Assembly (NCBI GenBank): GCA_963745405.1
Contig: CAVUWY010000002.1
Span: 1,054,001 to 1,118,000 of the forward strand
Origin: C-114 sp963745405
GTDB taxonomy: Bacteria; Chloroflexota; Limnocylindria; Limnocylindrales; CSP1-4
DNA length: 64,000 nucleotides
Reading direction: 5' to 3'
Below the pieces are notes generated by a model. The model saw nothing but the letters and a program-made list of their open reading frames with translations, searched no databases and was not told the DNA's origin. Numbering within the stretch: position 1 is the first letter of the stretch; each line of letters opens with the position of its first letter. Below, piece after piece: positions 44,510 to 52,460 of the stretch. Both the position numbers and the translations under genes were made by a program.

Positions 44510-46165
44510 GTGCGTACCCCCCTGCTGCTTTTCGCGTACGCGCTGGTCGTCCGGGCGATCCTCATCGCGCTCTATCCGGACCCCGCCTACCCCGATTCCT
44601 ATTACTACGTCGACGTCGCGCGGGCCCTCCACGCGGGCCAGGGATTCAACGTCGACTTCATCTGGGCCTTCGTCGAGACGGGCGGCAAGCTGCCCGCCGA
44701 TCCCCACCTGCCCATCCCGAGCAACGCCCACTGGCTGCCGCTCGCCTCGATCGTCCAGGTGCCCTTCCTGGCGATCTTCGGGACCTCGCCGGTGGCCTCG
44801 CAGATCCCGTTCGCGATCATCGGCGCGACGGTCGCCCCTCTGACCTGGGCGATCGCCAACGACGCGGGCGCGCGCCGCTCGGTCGCCATCGGGGCGGCGC
44901 TCATGACGGCCATCCCGGCCGCCTCGACCGTCTTCATGGGCCAGCCCGACAACTTCTCGCTCTACCAGCCGATCGGGGCGGCGGCGCTGTGGATGGGCGC
45001 CCGCGCCCTGCGCGGGGATCGGCGGGCCTTCGCCCTCGGCGGTCTCCTCGTGGGCCTCGCCTCGCTCGCCCGCAACGATGGCGTCCTCATCGGCCTCGCC
45101 CTGGCCATCGTCTTCTTCTGGGACCGCTGGCGGGCCTGGCGGGAGCGGCAAGCCGGCGGCGACCGCCGGCCGGTGATCGGCTGGGGTCAGGCTGTCGCCT
45201 GCTTCGGCCTGTTCCTCGTCGCCGTCGGACCGTGGTGGATCCGCCAGCTGGCAGTCTTCGGCAGCATCTCGCCCTCGACGTCGTCGGGCCGGATCCTCTT
45301 CATCCGGACGATCACGGACATGAACAGCATCACCACCCCGGCGACGCTCCAGAGCTTCCTCGGCCAGGGCATCGGGCCGCTCCTCGAGAGCCGGATCCTC
45401 GGCTTCGTCGCGGCCGTCGGCAACTACGTGATCATCGTCCTGTCGTTCGTGCTCACCCCATTCCTCTTCATCGGGGCCTGGGCCCGGCGTCGGTCGATCG
45501 ATTACCGGGTCTTCTTCATCTATTCGGCTCTCCTGTTCGCCGCGGCCGGCCTCTTCTTCGCCATCCACGTCCCCCTCGGGATGTTCCTCCACTCGGCGGT
45601 CGCCCTCGTCCCCCACACGTACATCCTCGTCCTCGAGGGTGTCGTGGCCGCGGTCGCCTGGATGGCCGCCCGCCGCCCGAAGTGGAACCAGGACGAGGCG
45701 ACCCGCTTCTTCCTCGGCGCCACGGTCGGAGTGACGATCCTCACCGGCGTGCTCGGCACGTGGAAGGTCCAGGAGGAGTGGGGCAAGGAGCGCCACGACC
45801 GCCAGGAGCTGAACGCGGCGATGAACCGGCTCGGCATCGGCATGAACGAGCTCGTCATGAGCGGCGACGCGTCGGGCACGAAGTACTTCACCGGGCGCGG
45901 CGGCGTCGTCACCGTCAGCGACCCGATCGACGTGGTCGGGCAGGTCGGGGCGGCCTACGGCATCCGCTGGCTCGTCCTCGAGCGCGACCACATCGTCGAC
46001 TCGCTCGGACCGGTCCTCGGGGGGAAGTCGCGGCCGTCGTGGATCGGGCCGCCGGTCTGGTCGCTCGACGAGACGCCGCCCGAGAACGCCGACGACACCT
46101 ACCCTGACATCGCCCTCTACCCGACCTGCTTCGAGCCGGGTGACACACGGTGCGCGGCCCCGTGA
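44510..46165 (+). CDS. GT39/ArnT-like membrane glycosyltransferase
   Basis: 551 residues. The first outer loop reads YPDSYYYVDVARALHAGQGF, where the Asp before YYY matches the catalytic Asp of PMT-like enzymes; later come SLARNDGVLIGLAL and a C-terminal soluble domain with MNELVMSGDASGTKYFTGRG. This layout fits PMT_2 (GT39/GT83) transferases that move a sugar from a polyprenyl carrier to protein, lipid or glycan outside the membrane. GTG 44510 lies 9 nt after TAAGCT. It begins a chain of 4-base overlaps reaching the two-component genes. Confidence 0.85.
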   Translation: MRTPLLLFAYALVVRAILIALYPDPAYPDSYYYVDVARALHAGQGFNVDFIWAFVETGGKLPADPHLPIPSNAHWLPLASIVQVPFLAIFGTSPVASQIPFAIIGATVAPLTWAIANDAGARRSVAIGAALMTAIPAASTVFMGQPDNFSLYQPIGAAALWMGARALRGDRRAFALGGLLVGLASLARNDGVLIGLALAIVFFWDRWRAWRERQAGGDRRPVIGWGQAVACFGLFLVAVGPWWIRQLAVFGSISPSTSSGRILFIRTITDMNSITTPATLQSFLGQGIGPLLESRILGFVAAVGNYVIIVLSFVLTPFLFIGAWARRRSIDYRVFFIYSALLFAAAGLFFAIHVPLGMFLHSAVALVPHTYILVLEGVVAAVAWMAARRPKWNQDEATRFFLGATVGVTILTGVLGTWKVQEEWGKERHDRQELNAAMNRLGIGMNELVMSGDASGTKYFTGRGGVVTVSDPIDVVGQVGAAYGIRWLVLERDHIVDSLGPVLGGKSRPSWIGPPVWSLDETPPENADDTYPDIALYPTCFEPGDTRCAAP

Positions 46166-47823
46166 CCCGCCGCGAAGCGTGGCTGAGCGCCGGCGGGCTA
46201 TTCCTCCTCGCCCTCGTGATCCGTTCGCTCATCGCCTCGACCATCCCGTTCCCGACGCCCGAGGACACTGCCTATTACTACGGTGTCGCCCGCAACGTCG
46301 TCGAGGGCCGCGGCCTCGTGTCCGACGCCATATGGAGCTACGGCACGCCGCCACTCGTCTTCCCCCGGCCGGCCTTCGAGGTCTGGCTGCCGCTGCCGAC
46401 CCTGCTCGCGATCATCCCGATGACGATCCTTGGCACGGGCTTCCACGCGGCCCAGGTGACGACCGTCATCCTCGGCTCGCTGGTCCCCGTCCTCGCCTGG
46501 CGGATCGCCGCCGATCTCGCCGTCGAACTCGAGATGCCGGTCGGGCGCGCCCGGACGCTTGCCGTCGGGTCGGGGGTGACGGCGGCCGTCTCCCTGCCGC
46601 TCCTCCTCCACGGCGTCCTGCCCGACTCGACGACGCCGTATACCGTCTTCTCCCTTGCCGCGTGCCTGCTCATGGTCCGCCTCATCCGGGAGCTGCGCGG
46701 CGCGCGGGCCCTCGACCGCCGCCTGATCGGTCTGGGCGTCCTCTTCGGCCTGGCGGCGCTGACCCGCAATGAAGTCGTCTGGCTCGGCCTGACCTGGGTC
46801 GCGGTCGCCTGGTGGGGTGCCCGCCGGATGTCGCCGTCGTGGCGATCGACCCTGCTCCGGCTCGTCGGGGTACCGGCTGTCGTGGGCCTGGCGATCCTCA
46901 GCCCGTGGCTCATCCGCGACTGGATCGTCTTCGGAAGCCCGCTGCCGGGCCAGGCGGCGACCAACGCCCTGTCGATCACCGGCTTCGACATCTTCGCCTA
47001 CGCCGATCCGCCGACCCTGTCGCGCTACCTCGCCCAGGGACCCGCCTTCCTGGTCTCGAGCCGGATCGACGGCTTGATCCACAACCTCTTCTCGGTCCTC
47101 CTCGTGCCGAGCTTCCCGGTCGGCCTCGTCGGCCTCGTCTCGCTCGTCGCGGTCCGCCGGGTCGGGACGGCCCGATCGCTGCGGCCGCTCGTCCTCCTGT
47201 CGGTACTCACGTTCACGGCGACGACCCTCCTCTTCCCGGTCGCGACGACCTGGGGGACGTTCCTCCACGCCTCGGGTCCGATCCAGGTCCTCCTCATCGT
47301 CGGCTGCCTGGCCGGCCTCGATGCGTTCATCGTCCGGGTCGGGGTGCTGCGGGGCTGGACGAAGCCGGTCGCCTGGCTCGGCCCGACTCTCACGGTCGCG
47401 ACCTCGGTCCTGTTCAGCTTCGCGATCCTCGGCTACGCCCAGCAGTCCCGCGACGTGCAGGAGCGCTACGCCGCCCTCGGGCCGGCGCTGACCGCCGCCG
47501 GGCTGAGCCAGGACGAGATCGACGCACCCGTCATCGCCGACTTCCCGATCTGGTACGCGGAAGGGATGCGCCACTCGTCGCTCGCGCTGCCCGATGAGCC
47601 GCCGTCCGACGTGATCTCCCTGGCCCAGCGATTCGGGGCCCGCCTCCTCGTGCTCAGCGCGGACGGCCACGGTAGCTGGCCGGCCGTGATCGACGCCGGT
47701 CCGACCGGCGCCGGCGGCCCGGCCGCGGCCTGTTTCCACGAGGTGCACCTGACGCCACCGGCCGATCCGGTCGCCCGCGACGCGCTGTCCGGCACCCGGG
47801 TATTCCGGATCGCCTGCTCGTGA
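46162..47823 (+). CDS. GT39/ArnT-like membrane glycosyltransferase
   Basis: 553 residues, paralogue of the preceding gene: PTPEDTAYYYGVARNVVEGRG replaces the first loop, ALTRNEVVWLGLTWVAVAWW the Arg-Asn helix, and the C-terminus is soluble (VIADFPIWYAEGMRHSS). GTG 46162 was chosen because it overlaps the upstream stop as GTGA; GTG 46150 is also in frame. Its own stop overlaps the kinase start, so membrane glycosylation genes and the DegS-like system are transcriptionally linked. Confidence 0.85.
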   Translation: MTRREAWLSAGGLFLLALVIRSLIASTIPFPTPEDTAYYYGVARNVVEGRGLVSDAIWSYGTPPLVFPRPAFEVWLPLPTLLAIIPMTILGTGFHAAQVTTVILGSLVPVLAWRIAADLAVELEMPVGRARTLAVGSGVTAAVSLPLLLHGVLPDSTTPYTVFSLAACLLMVRLIRELRGARALDRRLIGLGVLFGLAALTRNEVVWLGLTWVAVAWWGARRMSPSWRSTLLRLVGVPAVVGLAILSPWLIRDWIVFGSPLPGQAATNALSITGFDIFAYADPPTLSRYLAQGPAFLVSSRIDGLIHNLFSVLLVPSFPVGLVGLVSLVAVRRVGTARSLRPLVLLSVLTFTATTLLFPVATTWGTFLHASGPIQVLLIVGCLAGLDAFIVRVGVLRGWTKPVAWLGPTLTVATSVLFSFAILGYAQQSRDVQERYAALGPALTAAGLSQDEIDAPVIADFPIWYAEGMRHSSLALPDEPPSDVISLAQRFGARLLVLSADGHGSWPAVIDAGPTGAGGPAAACFHEVHLTPPADPVARDALSGTRVFRIACS

Positions 47824-48920
47824 ACGACGATGGTCCGCCCATGAACGACCCGCGCTCGAGCGCTGATGCCCGCGTCGGGGCCCTCACGGCCGATGCCTAT
47901 ACTCGGGAGGTGGTGGACATCGCCCCTGCCGACGCCGATGGTCGCGACAACCGCTTCGACGGGCTCCATGCCGAGGCGAAGGCAGTCCTCGGCCGATCCG
48001 CGAACGATCTGCGCGCGGTCCGCGACCGCTACCGCGAGGCCTATCACGAGGAGCTCGCCCGCTGGCAGGCCGGCCGCGACGAACTCGACAGCACGGAGCC
48101 GGACCTCTCGCCTCGAGGTGACGAAGAGGCGGGTGAGCTCGGCCTCCACCAGTCGGAGCTCTCGAAGCTCGAGCTCACCCAGCGGAGCCTCGAGAACATG
48201 TGGCTGTTCCTCGAACGGGGCGACGCGAGCCTCATCGGCGGTCCGGCCGAGCCGACCTTCCCGGGCGACGTCCAGATGCGCATCGTCGAGGCCCAGGAGG
48301 CCGAGCGGGGGCGGCTGGCCCAGGAGGTCCACGACGGGCCGGCCCAGGCGCTCAGCAACGCCATCTTCCAGGTCGAGTACATCGAGCGCGTGCTCGACCA
48401 GGACGTGCGGATGGCCCGGACCGAGCTCCGCTTCCTGCGCGACCTCCTCCGCCGCGAGCTCGGCGACGTGCGGACCTTCATCACCCAGCTGCGGCCGCCG
48501 GTCCTCGACCAGCTCGGCCTGGATGGGGCGATCGCCGACACGGCAGCGACGACGACGGCCCTGAGCGGCCTGCCCATCGAGACCGACCTCGAGGCGCCGG
48601 CCGATCGGCTGGCCGAGGCGGAACAGACGGTCGTCCTGCGCGTGGTGCAGGAAGCCCTGCAGAATGTACGGAAACACGCGGCGGCCACACGAGTGACCGT
48701 CTCGAGCCGGATGTCCGGCGCCGACTGGATCCTGGAGGTACGTGACGATGGCCGTGGCTTCGATGCGGGGGCGGTCGCTGCCCGCGGCCGCCGGAATTTC
48801 GGACTCCAGTTCATGAGGGAACGGGCGGCGTTGATCGGGGCCCGTCTCGAAGTACGATCGCGTCCCGCCGGGGGCACGGTCGTGGTCCTCGCGGTCCCGA
48901 CCGGAGAGGAGAGAGGATGA
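47820..48920 (+). CDS. DegS-like cytoplasmic sensor histidine kinase
   Basis: 366 residues with no membrane segment. An N-terminal coiled coil (about 45-135) precedes a HisKA_3 domain with phospho-acceptor His171 in QEVHDGPAQALSN, then an HATPase domain with Asn282 in EALQNVRKHA and DDGRGF at 309-314. This is the NarL/DegS class of kinase. It should phosphorylate the regulator encoded next, whose ATG overlaps its stop. GTG 47820 overlaps the upstream stop; a second possible start, GTG 47910, lies 6 nt after TATACT and may give a shorter form from an internal promoter. Confidence 0.9.
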   Translation: MNDDGPPMNDPRSSADARVGALTADAYTREVVDIAPADADGRDNRFDGLHAEAKAVLGRSANDLRAVRDRYREAYHEELARWQAGRDELDSTEPDLSPRGDEEAGELGLHQSELSKLELTQRSLENMWLFLERGDASLIGGPAEPTFPGDVQMRIVEAQEAERGRLAQEVHDGPAQALSNAIFQVEYIERVLDQDVRMARTELRFLRDLLRRELGDVRTFITQLRPPVLDQLGLDGAIADTAATTTALSGLPIETDLEAPADRLAEAEQTVVLRVVQEALQNVRKHAAATRVTVSSRMSGADWILEVRDDGRGFDAGAVAARGRRNFGLQFMRERAALIGARLEVRSRPAGGTVVVLAVPTGEERG

Positions 48921-49663
48921 GCGCGATGGATTACGGCGGCCCGGAGCGACGGCGCGGGGGTCCAGACCGGCGAGCGGCCGGCGAGAAGACACGGATCCTC
49001 ATCGTCGACGACCATGCCCTGTTCCGGGTGGGCATCCGCAACATCCTCGAGAAGGAGGACGACTTCGACGTCGTCGGCGAGGCCGATGACAGCCGCAGCG
49101 CCTTCGACATCGCGGTCGAGACCTCGCCCGACATCATCCTCATGGACCTCTCGCTGCCGCCCCCCGGCGGGATCGAGACGACCTCGCGGATCAAGCGCGA
49201 GCTGCCGAGCTCGGCGATCATCGTGCTGGCCGTCAGCGAGGACGAGGATGCCCTGTTCGACGCGATCAAGGCCGGTGCCGCCGCGTTCATCCTCAAGGAC
49301 GTCGGCCCCGACGACCTCGTCACGATCGTTCGGCGCGTCTTCCTCGGCGAATACCTCATCAACGACAAGGTCTTCGCCAAGCCGGCGGTCGCCTCGCGGG
49401 TACTCAAGGAGTTCCGTGAGCTGGCCGTCTACGGTCAGGAGGCCGCCCCGATCTTCGCCCCGCTGTCGCCCCGCGAGGTCGAGATCCTCGACAACATCGC
49501 CCAGGGCATGACCAACAAGCAGGTCGCCTACGCGCTGTCCATCAGCGAGCAGACGGTCAAGAACCACATGTCGAGCATCCTCCGCAAGCTGTCGGTGAAC
49601 GACCGGACGCAGGCCGTCGTGTACGCCATGCGCCAGGGCTGGATCCGCATGCCGGAGGACTGA
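48917..49663 (+). CDS. NarL/DegU-type response regulator
   Basis: 248 residues. After a 25-residue Arg/Gly-rich leader, the receiver has LIVDDHALFRVGI with the acidic pair, IILMDLSLPPPGG with the phospho-acceptor Asp, and AFILKD with the conserved Lys. The LuxR-type helix-turn-helix is SPREVEILDNIAQGMTNKQVA and SEQTVKNHMSSILRKL. ATG 48917 overlaps the kinase stop (ATGA) and follows GAGAGG. Position just upstream of the Flp pilin genes makes pilus control a reasonable guess; no binding site could be defined. Confidence 0.94.
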   Translation: MSAMDYGGPERRRGGPDRRAAGEKTRILIVDDHALFRVGIRNILEKEDDFDVVGEADDSRSAFDIAVETSPDIILMDLSLPPPGGIETTSRIKRELPSSAIIVLAVSEDEDALFDAIKAGAAAFILKDVGPDDLVTIVRRVFLGEYLINDKVFAKPAVASRVLKEFRELAVYGQEAAPIFAPLSPREVEILDNIAQGMTNKQVAYALSISEQTVKNHMSSILRKLSVNDRTQAVVYAMRQGWIRMPED

Positions 49664-49691
49664 TCGACCCGGCCCTCCGACCCGCGAGCCG

Positions 49692-50966
49692 ATGACCGAA
49701 TCCGTCGAGACCGCACCGTCCGCCGCCCCGCCGTCGCCTGCCGACGTCCGCTCCGCGGTCGGGCGCGACCTCGAGGCCCTCGACCGCGAACTCGCGGAGA
49801 TCGAACTGCTGGCCGAGCAGGCGCGCGACGAATCCGGGCGCCACGAGGCGAAGCGCCAGGTCGCCGCCGATCAGCTGGCCGCCCTCGGCCGGGCGACGGC
49901 GCCCGACCCGGCGATGGTCACCGAGCTCAACGCCCAGCTCCTCGAGCTGACGCGGCGGGCCGCCCTCATGTCGGCCCAGGTCGAGGTCCTCGACGGCAAG
50001 ACGAAGGTGCTCCATCGCTATCGCGACGGGCTCGCCACGATCGAGGCCGACCTCGGCGCCGGCCTCGCCGCCGGCGGGGCTCGAGCGCTCGGGCCCGGGA
50101 CGAGCGGCCCGGACGGTGGGCCCGCCGACGGCCAGGCCCCGTTCGGCGACGAATCAGGGGTGTCGCGGGTCGTGCTCGCCGCCCAGGAGGACCTCCGCCG
50201 CGAGATCGCCCGGGCGATGCACGACGGCCCGGCGCAGAGCCTGACCAACATCGTCCTGCAGGCCCAGATCGTCGACCGGCTCGTCGCCCGTGACCCGACC
50301 CTCGCCCGGGTCGAGGTCCACCAGCTCGTGCAGATGGTCCAGCAGACGCTCGAAGCGACGAAGTCGTTCATCTTCGACGTCCGTCCGATGGTCCTCGACG
50401 ACCTCGGGCTCGTCCCGACGCTCCGCCGGGCGGCCCGCGACCGCGGCCAGCGGGCGGGCGTGCCGGTCGAATTCGCCTCGCTCGGACCGGACCGGCGGCT
50501 GCCGATGGATCTCGAGAGCGGCCTCTTCCGGCTCATCGACGAAGCCCTCGTCGCGTTCCTCGGCTCGGGACCCGGCCGGGTCGTCATCGAGCTCGACTGG
50601 AGCGACCATCTCGACGCGTCGGTGGCGGTCCGCGAGGCGCTCCCCGAGCTGGTCGGCGCCGAGGGTGGCGGCGAGCCGGTCGCCGAGGGCGCGGCGGTCG
50701 TGCGCTCGCGCGACAGCGGCCGGCGCGGCCGCGGCGTGCCCGAGGAGATGCCGGCGGCCCTGGCAGCGATGATCGAGGACCGCCGGGTGGACGCCTCGGC
50801 CGCGGCGGAACAGGCCCGCCGGGACCGGCTCGGGGCGTTGCCGGCGGCGATCTGGCGGGAGATCGAGAGCCGGGCCGCGGTGCTCGGCATCGGGGCGGAA
50901 CTGCTCGAGGAAGGGACCGCCCTGCGACTGGTGGCCCGGCTGCCGGCCGTCGTCGAGGCGGGCTGA
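49692..50966 (+). CDS. HisKA_3 kinase-like protein with degenerate ATPase domain
   Basis: 424 residues. An N-terminal coiled coil (about 25-120) leads to a dimerisation domain with His177 in ARAMHDGPAQSLTNIVLQAQ, closely matching the kinase at 47820. The C-terminal region keeps FRLIDEALVAFLG where the N-box should be, but the Asn and the following KHA are missing, and no DxGxG box exists; a disordered Gly/Arg/Glu insert lies instead. It probably cannot hydrolyse ATP and may be a phosphotransfer partner or inhibitor of the DegS-like kinase. ATG 49692 lies 28 bp after the regulator stop. Confidence 0.8.
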   Translation: MTESVETAPSAAPPSPADVRSAVGRDLEALDRELAEIELLAEQARDESGRHEAKRQVAADQLAALGRATAPDPAMVTELNAQLLELTRRAALMSAQVEVLDGKTKVLHRYRDGLATIEADLGAGLAAGGARALGPGTSGPDGGPADGQAPFGDESGVSRVVLAAQEDLRREIARAMHDGPAQSLTNIVLQAQIVDRLVARDPTLARVEVHQLVQMVQQTLEATKSFIFDVRPMVLDDLGLVPTLRRAARDRGQRAGVPVEFASLGPDRRLPMDLESGLFRLIDEALVAFLGSGPGRVVIELDWSDHLDASVAVREALPELVGAEGGGEPVAEGAAVVRSRDSGRRGRGVPEEMPAALAAMIEDRRVDASAAAEQARRDRLGALPAAIWREIESRAAVLGIGAELLEEGTALRLVARLPAVVEAG

Positions 50967-50972
50967 GAAGTC

Positions 50973-51131
50973 GTGGCCGGTCGGCGTGGTTCTCTCGGTC
51001 AGGGGATCGTCGAGTACGGGATCATCCTGAGCGGGATGGCCGCCGTGGCCGCCGTGATCCTCCTGCTCTTCCCCGAAACGGTGGCCCAGCTCCTCGGGCT
51101 CATCGGGACCGCCATCGATAGTGCCAGATAG
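50973..51131 (+). CDS. Small class III pilin-like protein (52 residues)
   Basis: GTG 50973 opens a 52-residue frame: GSLGQGIVEYGIILSGMAAV followed by a hydrophobic helix and a short tail. The G-Q-G-I-V-E-Y segment matches the Flp prepilin site, with cleavage after Gly9 and Glu at +5, as in the three pilins downstream (G-QGLAEY). It begins 6 bp after the kinase-like gene and would be co-expressed with it, not with the strong pilin promoters. It may be a minor or initiating pilin. The sequence is unlike the other three outside the motif. Confidence 0.72.
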   Translation: MAGRRGSLGQGIVEYGIILSGMAAVAAVILLLFPETVAQLLGLIGTAIDSAR

Positions 51132-51176
51132 CACGCTGGTACCAAAATCCTACATCGCGCACCACGGATCCACTCG

Positions 51177-51182
51177 TATATT
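51177..51182 (+). promoter_or_regulatory. -10 element (TATATT) for first Flp pilin
   Basis: TATATT lies 54 nt before ATG 51236, in the only AT-rich part of the 51132-51235 gap. No TTGACA-like -35 is visible at the right distance, unlike pilins 2 and 3. Confidence 0.4.
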
Positions 51183-51235
51183 CAGGCCCGCCCTCACCTG
51201 AGAGGCGACAGCACTCATCCAGGAGGCCAAACTAG

Positions 51236-51406
51236 ATGGCACTCGTCAATGCGTTCCTCGCCTCGCTGCAGAGCGACGAGGAAGGCCAGGGTCTCGCCGA
51301 GTACGCGCTGATCCTCGCCCTCATCGCGATCGTCGCGATCATCGCCCTCATCTTCCTGGGCGGCCAGGTCAGCAAGATCCTCAGCAACGTCGGCAACTCG
51401 GTCTAG
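51236..51406 (+). CDS. Flp/Fap-type pilin 1
   Basis: 56 residues: a short charged leader ending DEEG, then QGLAEYALILALIAIVAIIA and a C-terminal GGQVSKILSNVGNSV. Class III prepilin peptidase should cut after Gly17; Glu22 is the +5 residue needed for assembly. The product is the major subunit of a Tad pilus. AGGAGG lies 9 nt before ATG 51236. Its last 132 bases are identical to those of pilin 3 (52086-52217). Confidence 0.93.
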   Translation: MALVNAFLASLQSDEEGQGLAEYALILALIAIVAIIALIFLGGQVSKILSNVGNSV

Positions 51407-51442
51407 CTCCCTCGACCGGGCGCACCGGTTCAGAAACGTCGG

Positions 51443-51467
51443 ACGCCCGGGCCAGCGGCCCGGGCGT
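51443..51467 (+). terminator. Hairpin terminator after pilin 1
   Basis: A perfect 11-bp stem (ACGCCCGGGCC with GGCCCGGGCGT) around the loop AGC, 36 nt after the stop, followed by TCGTCT. The weak T-run suggests partial termination. Confidence 0.7.
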
Positions 51468-51526
51468 TCGTCTACCCCCGGTGCGCCGACGCATCGGGCT
51501 CCGGTCCCGATAGGGATCGGTGCGTA

Positions 51527-51555
51527 TTGACACCATCCGGGCCGCTCCGTACCGT
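51527..51555 (+). promoter_or_regulatory. Promoter of Flp pilin 2
   Basis: TTGACA (51527-51532), 17 nt, TACCGT (51550-51555). The transcript would have a leader of about 68 nt with AAAGGAGGT at 51611-51619. Confidence 0.82.
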
Positions 51556-51629
51556 GGCGCGGCCCACCGCCCACCTCGCTTCCCATTTCGACATGGGAGG
51601 ACTCCTGAGGAAAGGAGGTAACCGACAAG

Positions 51630-51800
51630 ATGGTTCTCATCTCATCGTTCATCGCATCGCTTCGGCGCGACGATGAAGGACAGGGTCTCGCCGAATATGC
51701 ACTCATCCTCGCCCTGATCGCGATCATCGCGATCATCGCCCTGATCTTCCTGGGGGGCCAGGTGAGCAAGATCCTCAGCGCAGTCGGTAACTCCGTCTAG
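51630..51800 (+). CDS. Flp/Fap-type pilin 2
   Basis: 56 residues, same layout as pilin 1 (leader ends DDEG; QGLAEYALILALIAIIAIIA; GGQVSKILSAVGNSV). It differs from pilins 1 and 3 at many silent sites and a few residues, so it is the oldest or least converted copy. ATG 51630 follows AAAGGAGGT by 10 nt, one of the strongest ribosome sites in the window. Confidence 0.93.
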   Translation: MVLISSFIASLRRDDEGQGLAEYALILALIAIIAIIALIFLGGQVSKILSAVGNSV

Positions 51801-51819
51801 CGCTCAGACAGCGACTCTC

Positions 51820-51852
51820 GACGACCGTCCGGGCAGAGCTCGGGCGGTCGTC
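51820..51852 (+). terminator. Hairpin terminator after pilin 2
   Basis: GACGACCGTCC pairs with GGGCGGTCGTC (11 bp, one G-T pair) around an 11-nt loop, 20 nt after the stop. Confidence 0.65.
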
Positions 51853-51915
51853 CTGGTCTCGACGCCGGCCGACGCGCAGTGCGTCGGACCCGCGGGACGA
51901 CCTCTCCCGGGCGCC

Positions 51916-51944
51916 TTGACACGTTCGGAGCAGGTCCCTAGTGT
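51916..51944 (+). promoter_or_regulatory. Promoter of Flp pilin 3
   Basis: TTGACA (51916-51921), 17 nt, TAGTGT (51939-51944). This matches the pilin 2 promoter in both hexamers' pattern and spacing. Confidence 0.82.
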
Positions 51945-52046
51945 GACCCGGCCATCGGAGCCGGACCCCGACGCTCAGCGTGGAGGGCCCGGCGGACCCA
52001 CGAGGTGGGACCCGATGGACTCTTGATGAAAGGAGGTAAACAAGTC

Positions 52047-52217
52047 GTGGCTTTCTTTTCTGCTCTCATCGCTTCCCTCAAGACTGACGAGGAAGGCCAG
52101 GGTCTCGCCGAGTACGCGCTGATCCTCGCCCTCATCGCGATCGTCGCGATCATCGCCCTCATCTTCCTGGGCGGCCAGGTCAGCAAGATCCTCAGCAACG
52201 TCGGCAACTCGGTCTAG
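52047..52217 (+). CDS. Flp/Fap-type pilin 3
   Basis: 56 residues (AFFSALIASLKTDEEG then QGLAEYALILALIAIVAIIA). GTG 52047 was chosen because it gives exactly the same length as the other two pilins and follows AAAGGAGGT by 10 nt; a longer frame from 52005 includes that ribosome site. Residues from Asp14 onward, and the DNA from 52086, are identical to pilin 1, which points to recent duplication or gene conversion. Confidence 0.92.
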   Translation: MAFFSALIASLKTDEEGQGLAEYALILALIAIVAIIALIFLGGQVSKILSNVGNSV

Positions 52218-52264
52218 CACCGATGCCTTCGGGCGGCGTCAACGGCGCCGTCAGCGCTTCAGTG

Positions 52265-52295
52265 GCGACGGCCCTTCCCTCGGGAGGGCCGTCGC
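52265..52295 (+). terminator. Hairpin terminator after pilin 3
   Basis: Perfect 11-bp stem (GCGACGGCCCT with AGGGCCGTCGC) and a 9-nt loop, 47 nt after the stop codon. Confidence 0.7.
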
Positions 52296-52392
52296 GATTC
52301 GGTCCCGACGCCCGTCTGCCAGGACCCTCCGGACGGAGCACGGGAGTACCCGGTTTTCATGCCAATTCTTCCTAATGGTCCTAGCCCTTTGG

Positions 52393-52398
52393 TATAGT
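52393..52398 (+). promoter_or_regulatory. -10 element (TATAGT) upstream of cpaB
   Basis: TATAGT lies 62 nt before TTG 52461; TTCCTA 18 nt upstream of it is a weak -35 candidate. It would drive cpaB independently of the pilins. Confidence 0.5.
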
Positions 52399-52460
52399 CG
52401 CGCCGCCTTTGGGCGGTGCTACAGTGGTGCCACCTGTCACACGGCTGGGGAGTACAAAAC

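Noticed and set aside
47898..47910. TATACT plus GTG as the sole start of the kinase
   Set aside because: Spacing fits the leaderless pattern, but the 4-base overlap start at 47820 is equally good and the residues between may be translated; kept only as a possible internal promoter.
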